A stretch of 62,210 nucleotides of DNA from CAZFVY01 sp964522665 (GCA_964522665.1 CAZFVY010000030.1:1-62210); one strand, 5' to 3'. Positions 37,757 to 46,473 are shown, numbered from the stretch's first letter. Program-made: numbers and translations. The notes: generated by a model from the sequence alone, not told the origin.

Positions 37757-37897
37757 TAAGTCCTGAAGGGAGGGCTGAGGCCGGGCGATTTGCGATTGCG
37801 GACTCGGATCTCGGCCGTCCCTATCGGGACTTAAGGTCGTTCCGCCTTGAACCCGGCGTTGAAACGCCGGGCGAGTTTCAATGGTCCCTTCGAGACC
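37757..37897 (+). repeat. REP-like element, family B copy 3
   Basis: AAGTCCTGAAGGGAGGGCTG (37758-37777), GCCGTCCCTATCGGGACTT (37814-37832) and the palindrome CCCGGCGTTGAAACGCCGGG (37852-37871), followed by GGTCCCTTCGAGACC. The same modules as the copies at 7.5 and 15.6 kb. Confidence 0.8.
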
Positions 37898-38007
37898 AAG
37901 CGCGATCGCGCGAAACCTTTTCCCGCAGCCAAAAAAACGGCAGGCTCCGCGTTTCGGTCGTCAACGGCGTTGGATGATTTGAACGCGTCTCGGCCGCGTG
38001 ACCCGCC

Positions 38008-38170
38008 GAAAGCGGTGTCGCGCCCGATTCTGAATCGGGCTTGCCCCGCAGTCCAAATTGTCGTGACCGTCCGCGCCGCCGCGACATTTTGGACGGCGGC
38101 GGCCCAGCCTTCGCCGAAGGCTTCGGCTCGGCCCATCGACCCTCAGCCGCGCCGTAGCGCAGCAAAGGCG
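38008..38170 (+). repeat. dispersed repeat, family C copy 2
   Basis: Begins AAAGCGGTGTCGCGC, includes CAGTCCAAATTGTCGTGACC, GCGACATTTTGGA and a palindrome CCTTCGCCGAAGGCTTCGGC. It is followed within about 60 bp by copy 3 in the same orientation. Confidence 0.8.
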
Positions 38171-38231
38171 GGAGAGCGTAGCGACGACGCCGCTTTCGAC
38201 CGACCGAACGGGTGCGTTTCTGCGTCCGACG

Positions 38232-38392
38232 CCCAAAGCGGTGTCGCGCTCCGCTTGCCCCCGCAGTCCAAATTGTCCTGACCAGCCGCGCCGTAGCGAC
38301 ATTTTGGAGTGCGGCGGCCCAGCCTTCGCCGAAGGCTTCGGCTCGGCCCATCGACCCTCAGCCGCGCCGTAGCGTAGCGCAGGCGGGCGCCC
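38232..38392 (+). repeat. dispersed repeat, family C copy 3
   Basis: Direct repeat of copy 2 with long identical blocks in the second half (from the palindrome CCTTCGCCGAAGG to the CGCGCCGTAGCG end). Confidence 0.8.
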
Positions 38393-38494
38393 CCCGCAAA
38401 TAGCCCTTCGCCTACGCGCCTATCGCCTCGCTATCAGCCCGCGCCTGCTGGAGTTGCGCGCCTCGCGCGCGCGGGCTGGAACGAGGCGGAGCGC

Positions 38495-40066
38495 TTACGG
38501 CTGCGCGGGGACCTTCGGTTTCGCGGGGGCGCGGTCGAGCAGGAAACGGTTGACGGCGTTGAGGTAGGCCCGGGCGCTGCCCTCGATGATGTCGGTGCTG
38601 GCGCCTTTACCGGTGACGAGTTGGCCATCGCCGAAATCGACCTTCACGGTGACTTCGCCGAGCGCGTCCTTGCCTTGCGAGACCGAGCGCACCGAATAAT
38701 CCATGAGCTTGCCTTTCGTCTCGGTGAGGCGGTCGATGGCCTTGAGCGCGGCGTCCACGGGGCCGTCGCCGATGCCGGCGTCCTGCACCGCTTCGGTCGG
38801 TTTGCCGGCGGCTTGGCGCAGGCGGACCGTGGCCGTCGGGACCGTCTGACTGCCGCTGGTGACGCCCAAATACTCGAGCGACCAGGTTTCGCGCACGTCG
38901 GTGATGTGGCCCTCGACCAAGGCGGTCAAATCGTCATCATAGACGAATTTCTTCTTGTCACCGATTTCCTTGAACCGGGCGAAGATCGCGGCGACCTCGG
39001 TGTCGGTCATTTTGAAGCCCAGGTGTTTCAAGCGCGCCGCGACGGCCGCGCGGCCGCTGTGTTTGGTCAACGGCAATTCGGTCTTGCCCCAGCCCAATTC
39101 CTGCGGGTCCATGATCTCGTAGGTCTCGCGTTTCTTCAAAATGCCGTCCTGATGCACGCCGCTGGAGTGGGCGAAGGCGTTCTCGCCGACGACCGCCTTG
39201 CTGCGTTGCACGACCATGCCGCTCAACCGGGAAACCAGCCGCGACGTCTTTACGATTTCACGCGTGTTGATGCCGCACTGAACGCCGCCGTAGAAATCGC
39301 GGCGCGTCTTGAGCGCCATGACGATTTCCTCGAGCGCGGCGTTCCCGGCGCGTTCGCCGATGCCGTTCATCGTGCACTCGACCTGCCGGGCGCCGGCGCC
39401 GACGGCGGCGAGCGAGTTCGCCACGGCCAAGCCGAGGTCGTTATGGCAATGCACGCTGATCACCGCCTTGCCCTTTTGAAACTCGGGCACTTCATCGTAG
39501 AGCCGCTGGATCAACGCGCCGTATTGCTGCGGCAACGCCCAGCCGACGGTGTCGGGCACGTTGATCGTCGTGGCGCCATTCGCGATGGCCGCGCGGCAAA
39601 CCTCGATCAAGAATTCCGGTTCCGTGCGCGAACCGTCCTCGGGCGAGAACTCCACGTCCTCGACGTACGATTTCGCGTGACGCACCCCCTCGATGGCGAG
39701 GCGGACGATTTCGTCCTGCGCCTTGCCGAGCTTGAACTCGCGGTGAATCTTCGAGGTCGCCAAAAAGACATGGATGCGGCCGCGCTTGCCGGCGGGCTTG
39801 ACCGCGGCGCCGGCGGCGTCGATGTCCTTGGTGACGCACCGGGCCAACCCGGCGATGATCGGACCCTTAACCTCGCGCGCGATGGTGTGGACCGAGGAAA
39901 AATCGCCCTCGCTGGTGACCGGAAAACCGGCCTCGATGACATCGACCTTGAGGCGGGCGAGTTGGCGCGCGATTTCCAGTTTCTCCCGCAAATTCATCGA
40001 GGCGCCGGGGCATTGTTCCCCGTCGCGGAGGGTCGTGTCGAATATGAGGATGCGGTCGTTTTTCAT
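38495..40066 (-). CDS. leuA: 2-isopropylmalate synthase
   Basis: A 523-residue enzyme that condenses 2-oxoisovalerate and acetyl-CoA, the first step of leucine biosynthesis. The N-terminal HMGL-like TIM barrel carries IFDTTLRDGEQCPGASMNL, the ISVHCHNDLGLAVANS metal-His motif and VECTMNGIGERAGNAALEEI. The C-terminal leucine-binding LeuA dimer domain (about residues 385-510) includes LMDYSVRSVSQGKDALGEV and GSARAYLNAVNRFLLDRA. It is preceded by a promoter, leader peptide and attenuator on the same strand (40111-40271), so expression should rise when leucyl-tRNA is scarce. Full length for the family. Confidence 0.96.
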   Translation of the reverse strand: MKNDRILIFDTTLRDGEQCPGASMNLREKLEIARQLARLKVDVIEAGFPVTSEGDFSSVHTIAREVKGPIIAGLARCVTKDIDAAGAAVKPAGKRGRIHVFLATSKIHREFKLGKAQDEIVRLAIEGVRHAKSYVEDVEFSPEDGSRTEPEFLIEVCRAAIANGATTINVPDTVGWALPQQYGALIQRLYDEVPEFQKGKAVISVHCHNDLGLAVANSLAAVGAGARQVECTMNGIGERAGNAALEEIVMALKTRRDFYGGVQCGINTREIVKTSRLVSRLSGMVVQRSKAVVGENAFAHSSGVHQDGILKKRETYEIMDPQELGWGKTELPLTKHSGRAAVAARLKHLGFKMTDTEVAAIFARFKEIGDKKKFVYDDDLTALVEGHITDVRETWSLEYLGVTSGSQTVPTATVRLRQAAGKPTEAVQDAGIGDGPVDAALKAIDRLTETKGKLMDYSVRSVSQGKDALGEVTVKVDFGDGQLVTGKGASTDIIEGSARAYLNAVNRFLLDRAPAKPKVPAQP

Positions 40067-40110
40067 AACTTGATTCTGGATTTGATCGTTTATTGGTCCG
40101 GTTTAAAAGC

Positions 40111-40140
40111 AAAAACCCCACTGCCAGCGCGGCAGCGGGG
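40111..40140 (-). terminator. leucine attenuator terminator
   Basis: On the minus strand a 10-bp stem (CCCCGCTGCC pairing with GGCAGTGGGG, one G-T wobble) has a 5-nt loop and is followed at once by a T5 run (40115-40111). It sits between a Leu-rich leader and leuA. The 5' arm can instead pair with an upstream antiterminator segment (see leader). Confidence 0.85.
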
Positions 40141-40164
40141 TCGAAAAAGTCCGGTGTGAGCGAA

Positions 40165-40236
40165 CTAAAACCCAACTGCCGCGTCGCGCAGCAGCGCGCC
40201 GGTAAGCAGCAGTCGAGCATTTAGATTCCGAATCAC
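40165..40236 (-). CDS. leucine leader peptide of the leuA attenuator
   Basis: A GTG-initiated 23-residue reading frame, VIRNLNARLLLTGALLRDAA then VGF and TAG. Six of 23 codons are Leu, clustered as LLL and LL. The second pair of CTG codons (40194-40187) lies in the 5' arm of hairpin 1:2, which closes with CGCGGCAG (40183-40176). That 3' arm can alternatively extend to 40171 and pair with CCCCGCTGCCGCG (40140-40128), the 5' half of the terminator. A ribosome stalled at Leu codons would block 1:2, free the antiterminator and let leuA be transcribed. Predicted leaderless translation: the promoter places the start on the GTG. Confidence 0.8.
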   Translation of the reverse strand: MIRNLNARLLLTGALLRDAAVGF

Positions 40237-40242
40237 GCCGCG

Positions 40243-40271
40243 ACAGTAAGGCCATTCGCGAAGGTCGTCAA
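40243..40271 (-). promoter_or_regulatory. leuA promoter
   Basis: Minus-strand TTGACG (40271-40266) and TACTGT (40248-40243) are spaced by 17 bp. Six bases after the -10 lies the G of the leader GTG, fitting a +1 at 40236. Confidence 0.6.
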
Positions 40272-40480
40272 GCGCGATTTTGTCAGGCGCTGATTTTTCT
40301 GCGATTGGGGCGCTGGTGGGGTGGAGGGGTAATGGGAGACCGAATGGGATTTGGAATGGGAGGCATGGTTCACGGCGGTGGCGGACGACAACTCTGGCGA
40401 ACTCACGGCGCGAATACCGCTTGACGCGGTCGGCGCCGGATTCACAGTCTCGGGCGATAACGCGCGAAGTATTTGATTTT

Positions 40481-41389
40481 ATGCCAGGCCTCTTTTATCA
40501 GCCCACGAGTCGGAGGAAATTTCTTACGGGAGCCTCGAAAGCCCTTGCGGCCGCCGGGTTGGCCGGCGCGGTCGGCCGTTGGCCGGACGGCGCGCGCGCG
40601 GACGACGCGGCGGCGCTGCGGGTGGGGCTGCTTTCCGACACCCATATCGCCGCGAACCTGAAGGACGGGTTCCGCAAGTTCGTGCCGTGGGACAATCTGC
40701 AAACGGTCCTGCCGCAGGTTACGGCGACGAATCCGGATTGGATCATTCTCAACGGTGACGCCGCCCGGCTGACCGGTGAAACGGCGGACTACGAGGCGCT
40801 CAGACGGGCGCTGGCGCCGGTGGCGGAGCGGACGCCGATCTACCTCGGCCTCGGCAACCACGATCATCGCGAGCGTTTCCTGCAGGTGTTCCCGCAGACG
40901 GCGGTCGCGCGGCAGAACGTCGTGACCAAATTCGTGTTCATGGTCGAGCGGCCCTGGATACGGTTCCTGATTCTCGATTCCCTTTTCGTGACAAACCAGA
41001 CGGCGGGCCTCTTGGGCAAGGCGCAACGGACCTGGCTTGCCGAGTATCTCAAGACTTCGGACGCGCGGAACACGGTGATTTTCGTTCACCACACGCTCGG
41101 TGATGGCGACGGCGAATTGTTGGACGCGGAGCGCTTCTTCGAAGTCATTCGACCGCACAAGAAGGTTAAGGCCGTTTTTTACGGGCATTCGCACGTTTAC
41201 AGCTTCTCGCAACGGAACGGCGCGCACCTGATCAACCTGCCGGCCGTCGGCTACAACTTCGCGGACGGCGAACCAGTGGGCTGGGTGGACGCGAAGTTCA
41301 GCGCCACAGGGGTGACCCTGCAATTGCGAGCGCTGGGCGGAAATCGCGTGGACGACGGCAAAGTGACCACGTTGGAGTGGCTCTCTTAG
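40481..41389 (+). CDS. Tat-exported calcineurin-like phosphoesterase
   Basis: A 302-residue metallophosphatase. The N terminus SRRKFLTGASKALAAAGLAG is a twin-arginine signal peptide. The metal site motifs follow in order: GLLSDTHI (DxH), LNGDAA (GDxx), GLGNHDHR (GNHD) and FVHHTLG with GHSHVYSF (GHxH). Members bind two metal ions and cleave phosphomonoesters or diesters; the substrate is unknown. ATG 40481 starts the Tat signal; longer in-frame extensions lack features. It is divergent from leuA. Confidence 0.88.
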   Translation: MPGLFYQPTSRRKFLTGASKALAAAGLAGAVGRWPDGARADDAAALRVGLLSDTHIAANLKDGFRKFVPWDNLQTVLPQVTATNPDWIILNGDAARLTGETADYEALRRALAPVAERTPIYLGLGNHDHRERFLQVFPQTAVARQNVVTKFVFMVERPWIRFLILDSLFVTNQTAGLLGKAQRTWLAEYLKTSDARNTVIFVHHTLGDGDGELLDAERFFEVIRPHKKVKAVFYGHSHVYSFSQRNGAHLINLPAVGYNFADGEPVGWVDAKFSATGVTLQLRALGGNRVDDGKVTTLEWLS

Positions 41390-41489
41390 CCGCTGGGACG
41401 CTCTGAGGCGTGGGCGCATAAGGCATGCGCAGAACGCTCGCGCGCCGTAACGCGCGCGTGACGGCGCCGCGCGCCCGCCCCACCCGCGC

Positions 41490-42752
41490 TCAATCCCGCA
41501 CGGCGGCGGAGACCATTTCGAGGACCCGGCGGAGGCCGTCGTCGCCGCCCATGCTCCCCTCGTTGAAGGGCGTGCGCGGGATCGGTTTCCAGTTTGTGCG
41601 CGAACCGTCGTATTGGAACGTTTGCGGCAGGCCGGTCAGCGCGGGATCGTATTGGCCGTCGGGACCGCCCATTTTGTAGATGACGATGTCGAGCGAGGGC
41701 ACGACGAAGATGCCGAACCCGCCCGCGCCCGATTTGTAATAGGCGTCGCGCGGCGCGCCGGCCACGTGGCCATCCAAGTTGTTCTCGAACTGTAGACTAA
41801 ACGGCGTGTGTGGATTGAACGGCGACGGCTGGTTGCAGAGCGCCACGTAATCCGCCGGGACCAGTTGCTTCTCCTTCCATTTGCCGTGATGCAACAGGCA
41901 GTAGCCGAAACGCAAAGCGTCAGTCGCGTGGACCGCGATGCTCCCGGCGCCGTTGGCGTGCGGCATCAGGTAATCGCCCCGGTGCAGGCAATAGGCCCAA
42001 GGTCCCCAGCCCATCGGCTTGGCGAGCCGTTCGTCGATGTAATCCTGCAACTCCATTCCGGTGACGTGCCGCAGGACCATCGACGCAATGTGCGGCGCCG
42101 GCGACGAATAGGAATAGCCACCCCCGGCGTTGGTCCACAAGACGGTGCGGATGGACGACATATCGAGGTCGCGAATGTTCTGCCCCGGGACCGGCGTCAG
42201 CGGCACGACCTTGCCATAGACCACGCCCGGGCTGCCCCCTTCGCCGTGATAACCGGCCGACATGCAGAGCAATTGCCCCAGCGTGATCTCCGCCTTGCGC
42301 GGATCATCCAGCGGGAACGCCTCGGGCAGATATTTTTCCGTGAACACCTTCGTCGCCAACCCGTCGGGGATCTTGTCGTGAAACTCATGCAACATGATCC
42401 CGCAGGCCACGCTGGTGAACGCCTTGCCGGTCGAGGCCATGTCGGGATTCGCGTTGCGATGCGCGCGCCCATAGTACTTCTCAAAAACCAGATAGCCGTG
42501 CCGCACGACGAGCAGCCCGCCGTTCTGGCTGCATCGCTGCGTGAAATCCCACGCCTGCTCCAGGCGGCCCAATTCCATTCCCGCCAACTTCCGAATTTGC
42601 CCGGCGTCCTTCAGGGTCCGCCACCCGCCCTCGCTGTCCGGCGGCGGAAAATACTCGCCCGCCCGGCTCGACGAGAGTCTCGCCAACGCCAAAGCCAGGA
42701 CCACGGCGCGCCAAAACAAACGCCGTGAAATCGAACGCGCAAATGAGGTCAT
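41490..42752 (-). CDS. exported serine hydrolase, beta-lactamase class C-like
   Basis: A 420-residue protein with a signal peptide (RRLFWRAVVLALALARLSSSRAG). The nucleophile motif is STGK (SxxK) in NPDMASTGKAFTSVACGIML; the partner YSYSSPAP fits YxS/N, and the third box is in the C-terminal GAGGFGIFVVPSLDIVIYKM. These proteins include esterases, D-amino-peptidases and penicillin-binding proteins; true beta-lactamase activity is not implied. Likely periplasmic. Confidence 0.85.
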   Translation of the reverse strand: MTSFARSISRRLFWRAVVLALALARLSSSRAGEYFPPPDSEGGWRTLKDAGQIRKLAGMELGRLEQAWDFTQRCSQNGGLLVVRHGYLVFEKYYGRAHRNANPDMASTGKAFTSVACGIMLHEFHDKIPDGLATKVFTEKYLPEAFPLDDPRKAEITLGQLLCMSAGYHGEGGSPGVVYGKVVPLTPVPGQNIRDLDMSSIRTVLWTNAGGGYSYSSPAPHIASMVLRHVTGMELQDYIDERLAKPMGWGPWAYCLHRGDYLMPHANGAGSIAVHATDALRFGYCLLHHGKWKEKQLVPADYVALCNQPSPFNPHTPFSLQFENNLDGHVAGAPRDAYYKSGAGGFGIFVVPSLDIVIYKMGGPDGQYDPALTGLPQTFQYDGSRTNWKPIPRTPFNEGSMGGDDGLRRVLEMVSAAVRD

Positions 42753-43488
42753 GCGCCGATGTAACCAGCGATTCGCGCGGGGTCAATGATTCAGTTTTTG
42801 ACGACGATCGGGGCACACGCATCCCGATTCCAGAAAGCGCGTTGTGCGGCGATGCGCAACCCTCTTCGGGGTTGAACGGGCGCGAACCGGCGACCCAAGG
42901 TAGCCCCGGCGGCCGGGGCAACCTCGGGCTTCGGGGCGGAATCCTTTCAGGATTCGGGACGCAATCGAACTCTCTTCGCTGGCAGGATACTCTGCTCTGC
43001 GGGAACGTTATTTCAAAAAAGTCGTCCCGCTCGGCGCCAACGCGTTCGATTAGGCTAACGCAAGTCCTGTCGCAACTACCTTTCGAAACGTTACGCATGG
43101 CTGACGTGAAACGACAGATTCGCCCGCGCCCTTGGACTGCGGCGGCAGAGCGCAGCGCCGACGCCGCTTTCGCCTAGCCCCTCGCACCCGCAAGCCCTCC
43201 CGGCGCCCAAAGCGGTGCCGCGCTACGCTTGGCCCCGCACTCCAAAGAGCCGCGGATTAAAGGTTGCCGCGCCCTATGCGATGGCAATGCCGATTCGGAA
43301 TCGGCGGCGACACCGCTTTCGGTCGGGGAACACGAATGGTCGAGTCGCTCACAAGTCGCCGAAAAGCCCCGTCGTCGCCCACCAAATTTGAGTCCGCCGC
43401 GGTCCGGCCAACCGAACCGACTTTTTCCCACTCCGCCACGGCTTGTCATCCGCGGTTAATTCGTTATCCTGCCTGAACACGACGGCTC
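42753..43488. other. intergenic with degenerate repeats
   Basis: No gene. Contains a GGTAGCCCCGGCGGCCGGGG palindrome-rich block near 42.9 kb of the kind common between verrucomicrobial genes, and scattered family C-like motifs at 43.14-43.33 kb (GCCGACGCCGCTTTCG, CCCAAAGCGGTGCCGCGCT, GACACCGCTTTCGGTCGG), some inverted relative to each other. Confidence 0.55.
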
Positions 43489-43564
43489 GCCCCCGTAGCT
43501 CAAATGGATAGAGCTACCGCCTCCTAAGCGGTAGATCCCGGTTCAATTCCGGGCGGGAGCACCA
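43489..43564 (+). tRNA. tRNA-Arg (anticodon CCT)
   Basis: A 76-nt cloverleaf: acceptor GCCCCCG/CGGGAGC, with one C-A mismatch at pair 3; D arm around GCTC..GAGC; anticodon stem ACCGC/GCGGT with loop CTCCTAA giving anticodon CCT at 43523-43525; T arm CCCGG-TTCAATT-CCGGG; discriminator A and encoded CCA. It reads the rare arginine codon AGG. No integrase or attachment-site duplication is visible at its 3' end. Confidence 0.95.
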
Positions 43565-43836
43565 TTGCCCTCCAGTCGCTTGCGCTCGCGGTAAACGTAA
43601 CGCCTATTCAAGGTGATCCACGAGGAGCGGTCACGTTCGGATTACTGGAGCGCTTTTCGCCGAGGCTTCAGCGCGACAAGTCGTGGCGGCAAAATCATTT
43701 TCCAGAGAAGCATTTTGAAGAGCGGGTTTTTAGTCCCTGTTTCCATGATTTTGCCACCGATGATTTTGCCATTCGGCCAGGCTTGGGTTTCAAGCCTCGT
43801 CGGGCCTCGGAAGCGCTGATTTAAGACCGCGCCCGC
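43565..43836. other. intergenic with inverted repeats GGCAAAATCAT / ATGATTTTGCC
   Basis: GGCAAAATCAT (43688-43698) faces ATGATTTTGCC at 43745-43755 and again at 43760-43770. These 11-bp arms are perfect. No coding frame is convincing. Confidence 0.6.
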
Positions 43837-44592
43837 TCAGCTTTCGATGCCCAAGTCTTCGGTGATCGTCTGGAGCAGCGCCTTCGGCGGCGGGCGGAGG
43901 TAGAAGTGGCCGCCGGGCACGATCAGGAGCTTGAGCGGATGCGACGTGTGTTCGCGCCAGAGGACGAGGCGTTCGCGCGGCGTGGATGGGTCTTCGACGC
44001 CGCCGACGACGGTCAGCGGAACGCCAAACGGCTGCTCGCTGCGGCAGTCGTAGGTCTCGATGACTTCGAGGTCGGCCCGGAGCGCGGGCATCACGAGTTC
44101 GCGCAGGCCCGGGTGGCCCATCAAGCCGTCGGGAAGCTCGCGGTAACGCTGGCTGAGCGCGGCGAGGATCTGATCGTCCGAGAGATGGTGGACGTTGGTG
44201 AACGCGCGGACGTTCGGCGGCGGGGAGCCGGACATGATCGCCCGGTTTGGCAGCGGCCAGCCGCGCCGGCGCATTTCGCGCATCAACTCGAAGCTGACCA
44301 CGGTTCCCATGCTGTGGCCAAAAAAGCAAAACGGCTTGTCGAGGAACGGCTGGATCGCCGCCGCCAGGGCCGCGATCAATTTCCCGAGGGAAACGAACGG
44401 CGCCTCCTTAATGCGGGTCTCGCGTCCCGGCAATTGCACACCGAATAACTCGACCGGTTGGTCCCGAAAATGGGCCGCCCACGGGAAGAAAACCGACGCC
44501 CCGGCGCCGGCGAAAGGGAAGCAAAAAAGGCGCGTCCGCGCGGCCGGCTTGACCGCGGGCCGGAGAAACCACGGGGGCGGCGTCAAGCTCAT
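43837..44592 (-). CDS. type II thioesterase (GrsT/TesA family)
   Basis: A 251-residue alpha/beta hydrolase. The nucleophile elbow is FGHSMGTVVSFEL, preceded by the family motifs FPFAGAGASVFFPWA and LPGRETRIKE; the Asp and His of the triad lie in VVGGVEDP and VPGGHFYLRP. Type II thioesterases release mis-primed or stalled acyl groups from carrier proteins of nonribosomal peptide or polyketide synthases. It lies directly downstream of an MbtH gene on the same strand, but no synthetase is within the window. Confidence 0.92.
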   Translation of the reverse strand: MSLTPPPWFLRPAVKPAARTRLFCFPFAGAGASVFFPWAAHFRDQPVELFGVQLPGRETRIKEAPFVSLGKLIAALAAAIQPFLDKPFCFFGHSMGTVVSFELMREMRRRGWPLPNRAIMSGSPPPNVRAFTNVHHLSDDQILAALSQRYRELPDGLMGHPGLRELVMPALRADLEVIETYDCRSEQPFGVPLTVVGGVEDPSTPRERLVLWREHTSHPLKLLIVPGGHFYLRPPPKALLQTITEDLGIES

Positions 44593-44668
44593 CGGGCGAT
44601 CAGCCGGCGGCCACGGGGCGTTTCAGACTCCTTCTCGGCGCGCGTCGATTGACGCTCGTCGCCCGGGA

Positions 44669-44893
44669 TCACGACGCTTTCTGCGACTGCGCCGCCTCCA
44701 TCTGGCGGCGCAGGCTGAGCGGACGCATATCGGTCCAAACTTCCTTGATGTGAGCCAGGCATTCGGCCTTCGGGCCGCTTTTGCCGGCGTCGCGCCAGCC
44801 GAGGGCGTTATCACGGTCAGCCGGCCAGATGGAATATTGCTCTTCGTGATTCACGACCACCTTGTAAATCGTCGTATCTTCCTTTTCGTCCAT
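44669..44893 (-). CDS. mbtH: MbtH family protein
   Basis: A 74-residue protein with the conserved core YKVVVNHEEQYSIWPADRDN and ALGWRDAGKSGPKAECLAHI, then EVWTDMRPLSLRRQ. MbtH proteins bind NRPS adenylation domains and are often required for their activity. Upstream start chosen at ATG 44893. Paired with the thioesterase downstream; no adenylation domain is seen in the window. Confidence 0.94.
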   Translation of the reverse strand: MDEKEDTTIYKVVVNHEEQYSIWPADRDNALGWRDAGKSGPKAECLAHIKEVWTDMRPLSLRRQMEAAQSQKAS

Positions 44894-44989
44894 AGCGGCA
44901 GAAGCTAGCAAATCCAGGGGGTGAATTCAACCTAAAACCGGGGGATATTGGGGGTTGAACTTGCGCCGCCGGGCCATAGATTAGGGAGC

Positions 44990-46441
44990 ATGGCTAATGA
45001 ATCGGTCGTCAAACTCAAGAAGCTGACGCAGGACGCGCAGGCGTTGATGGATGACAGCGCCATCGCCACGCGCGCCGAGGACGCTTGGACGCCCTGGCAC
45101 AAATTCCTGCATTTCTGGGTCATGGTCGGGAAGACCTTCGTGCGCAACCGCTGCCCGGTCCGCGCGTCGGCCTTGGCTTACGCGAGCCTCCTGGCCCTGG
45201 TGCCGATGCTGGCGGTCGTCATGAGCGTCTCGAGCAGCCTGCTCAAGAAAAACGGGACCGACCGCATCGACGGGTTCATTCAGTCATTGGTCACGCAGAT
45301 GACGCCGCCCGCCGCCGACGACATTCCGGGGTTCGAGGATTTTCCGGACCCCGAGCCGAGCAAAGACGCCGCGGCCAAGACGTCCGCGGCGCGAACCGAA
45401 GTGAAGCGGCGGCTGGATGAATTCATCGGCAACGTGCGCAGCGGCACGCTGGGGGTCACCGGCATGATCGCGCTGGTCGGCGTGGCGATCTCGATGCTGG
45501 CGCGGATCGAGGGGACGTTCAACGACATCTGGGGCGTGACGCGGGGCAGGAGTTGGTACGCGCGCGTGGTGCAATACTGGGCGGCGTTGACCCTCGGGCC
45601 GTTGTTCCTGGTGGTGGCGCTCGGGCTGACCAGCGGGTCCCACTTGCAGGCGGCGCGACGCCTGCTGGCTTCCACGCCGATCGTCGGGCATCTCATCTTT
45701 CAAATCCTGCCGATCATCGTGTTGTCCCTGAGCTTCGCCCTGTTCTACGCGCTCATGCCGAATGTCAAAGTGCAGTGGCGCGCGGCGCTGGTGGGTGGCC
45801 TGGTGGGCGGCGGACTGTGGCACCTGAACAACGTATTCAGCGTGCTCTACGTCTCGCGGGTGGTCACCAACAGCAAGATTTACGGCAGCCTTGGCATGGT
45901 GCCGATCTTCATGATCGGGCTCTATTTCTCGTGGATGATTCTGCTCTTTGGCGCGCAGGTGGCGTACGCGTACCAAAATCGCGCCGCGTACGTCCAGGCG
46001 CGCCAGGCCGAGGCGGTCAATCAACGCGGGCGGGAATTCATCGCGTTGCGGCTGATGACCGCCATCGGCCGGCGTTTTCAAGCGGGCGCCAGGCCGCCGA
46101 CGATTCTTGAGTTGGCGGCGGAATTGGCCGTGCCGAGCAATCTCACCAGCCACCTCGCGCAGCAGTTACTGCAAAGCAAACTCTTGATCGAGATCAACGG
46201 CGCCGAGGCCGCCTACGCGCCCGCCCGTCCGCTGGCGAGCATCAGCGCCGAGGAGATTCTGCAGGCGCTCCGCGCCGGCGCCGGACAGGAATTGGTCACG
46301 CGCGAAGGCCCCGAGCGGGCGGTCGTCCGCGGCGAGTTCGACCGCATTCGCGAGCGCGAGCGCCAGGCCGCGGCGTCCATCACGCTCGAAGCGATTGTCC
46401 AGCAAGCCGCGGCCAGCCGGGCCGGGACCCCGGTGGGGTAG
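44990..46441 (+). CDS. YihY/BrkB family inner-membrane protein with C-terminal domain
   Basis: A 483-residue protein. The YihY/BrkB core has about six TM helices (RASALAYASLLALVPMLAVV, GMIALVGVAISMLARIEGTF, then ARVVQYWAALTLGPLFLVVA and IGLYFSWMILLFGAQVAYAY). The motif FNDIWGVTRGRSWYARVVQY is typical. A C-terminal ~130-residue winged-helix-like extension (LELAAELAVPSNLTSHLAQQ) is found in several related proteins. Function unknown; once misassigned as RNase BN. AGGGAG lies just before ATG 44990, close but usable. Confidence 0.87.
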   Translation: MANESVVKLKKLTQDAQALMDDSAIATRAEDAWTPWHKFLHFWVMVGKTFVRNRCPVRASALAYASLLALVPMLAVVMSVSSSLLKKNGTDRIDGFIQSLVTQMTPPAADDIPGFEDFPDPEPSKDAAAKTSAARTEVKRRLDEFIGNVRSGTLGVTGMIALVGVAISMLARIEGTFNDIWGVTRGRSWYARVVQYWAALTLGPLFLVVALGLTSGSHLQAARRLLASTPIVGHLIFQILPIIVLSLSFALFYALMPNVKVQWRAALVGGLVGGGLWHLNNVFSVLYVSRVVTNSKIYGSLGMVPIFMIGLYFSWMILLFGAQVAYAYQNRAAYVQARQAEAVNQRGREFIALRLMTAIGRRFQAGARPPTILELAAELAVPSNLTSHLAQQLLQSKLLIEINGAEAAYAPARPLASISAEEILQALRAGAGQELVTREGPERAVVRGEFDRIRERERQAAASITLEAIVQQAAASRAGTPVG

Positions 46442-46457
46442 AGTCGAGCAGGCGTCA

Positions 46458-46472
46458 CCGGGCAGCGCCCGG
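46458..46472. terminator. possible bidirectional hairpin between convergent genes
   Basis: CCGGGC-AGC-GCCCGG is a perfect 6-bp stem in the 32-bp gap between two convergent stops. No T-run follows on either strand, so it may be only a structural element. Confidence 0.35.
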
Positions 46473-46473
46473 C

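Larger units (their letters stand above)
37560..38494. other. repeat-rich intergenic region
   Basis: No gene is supported. The region contains a family B element and two tandem family C repeats, annotated separately. Short open frames here translate the repeats. Confidence 0.65.

Noticed and set aside
43489..44893. Genomic island inserted at tRNA-Arg
   Set aside because: No integrase and no duplicated tRNA 3' end could be found downstream.
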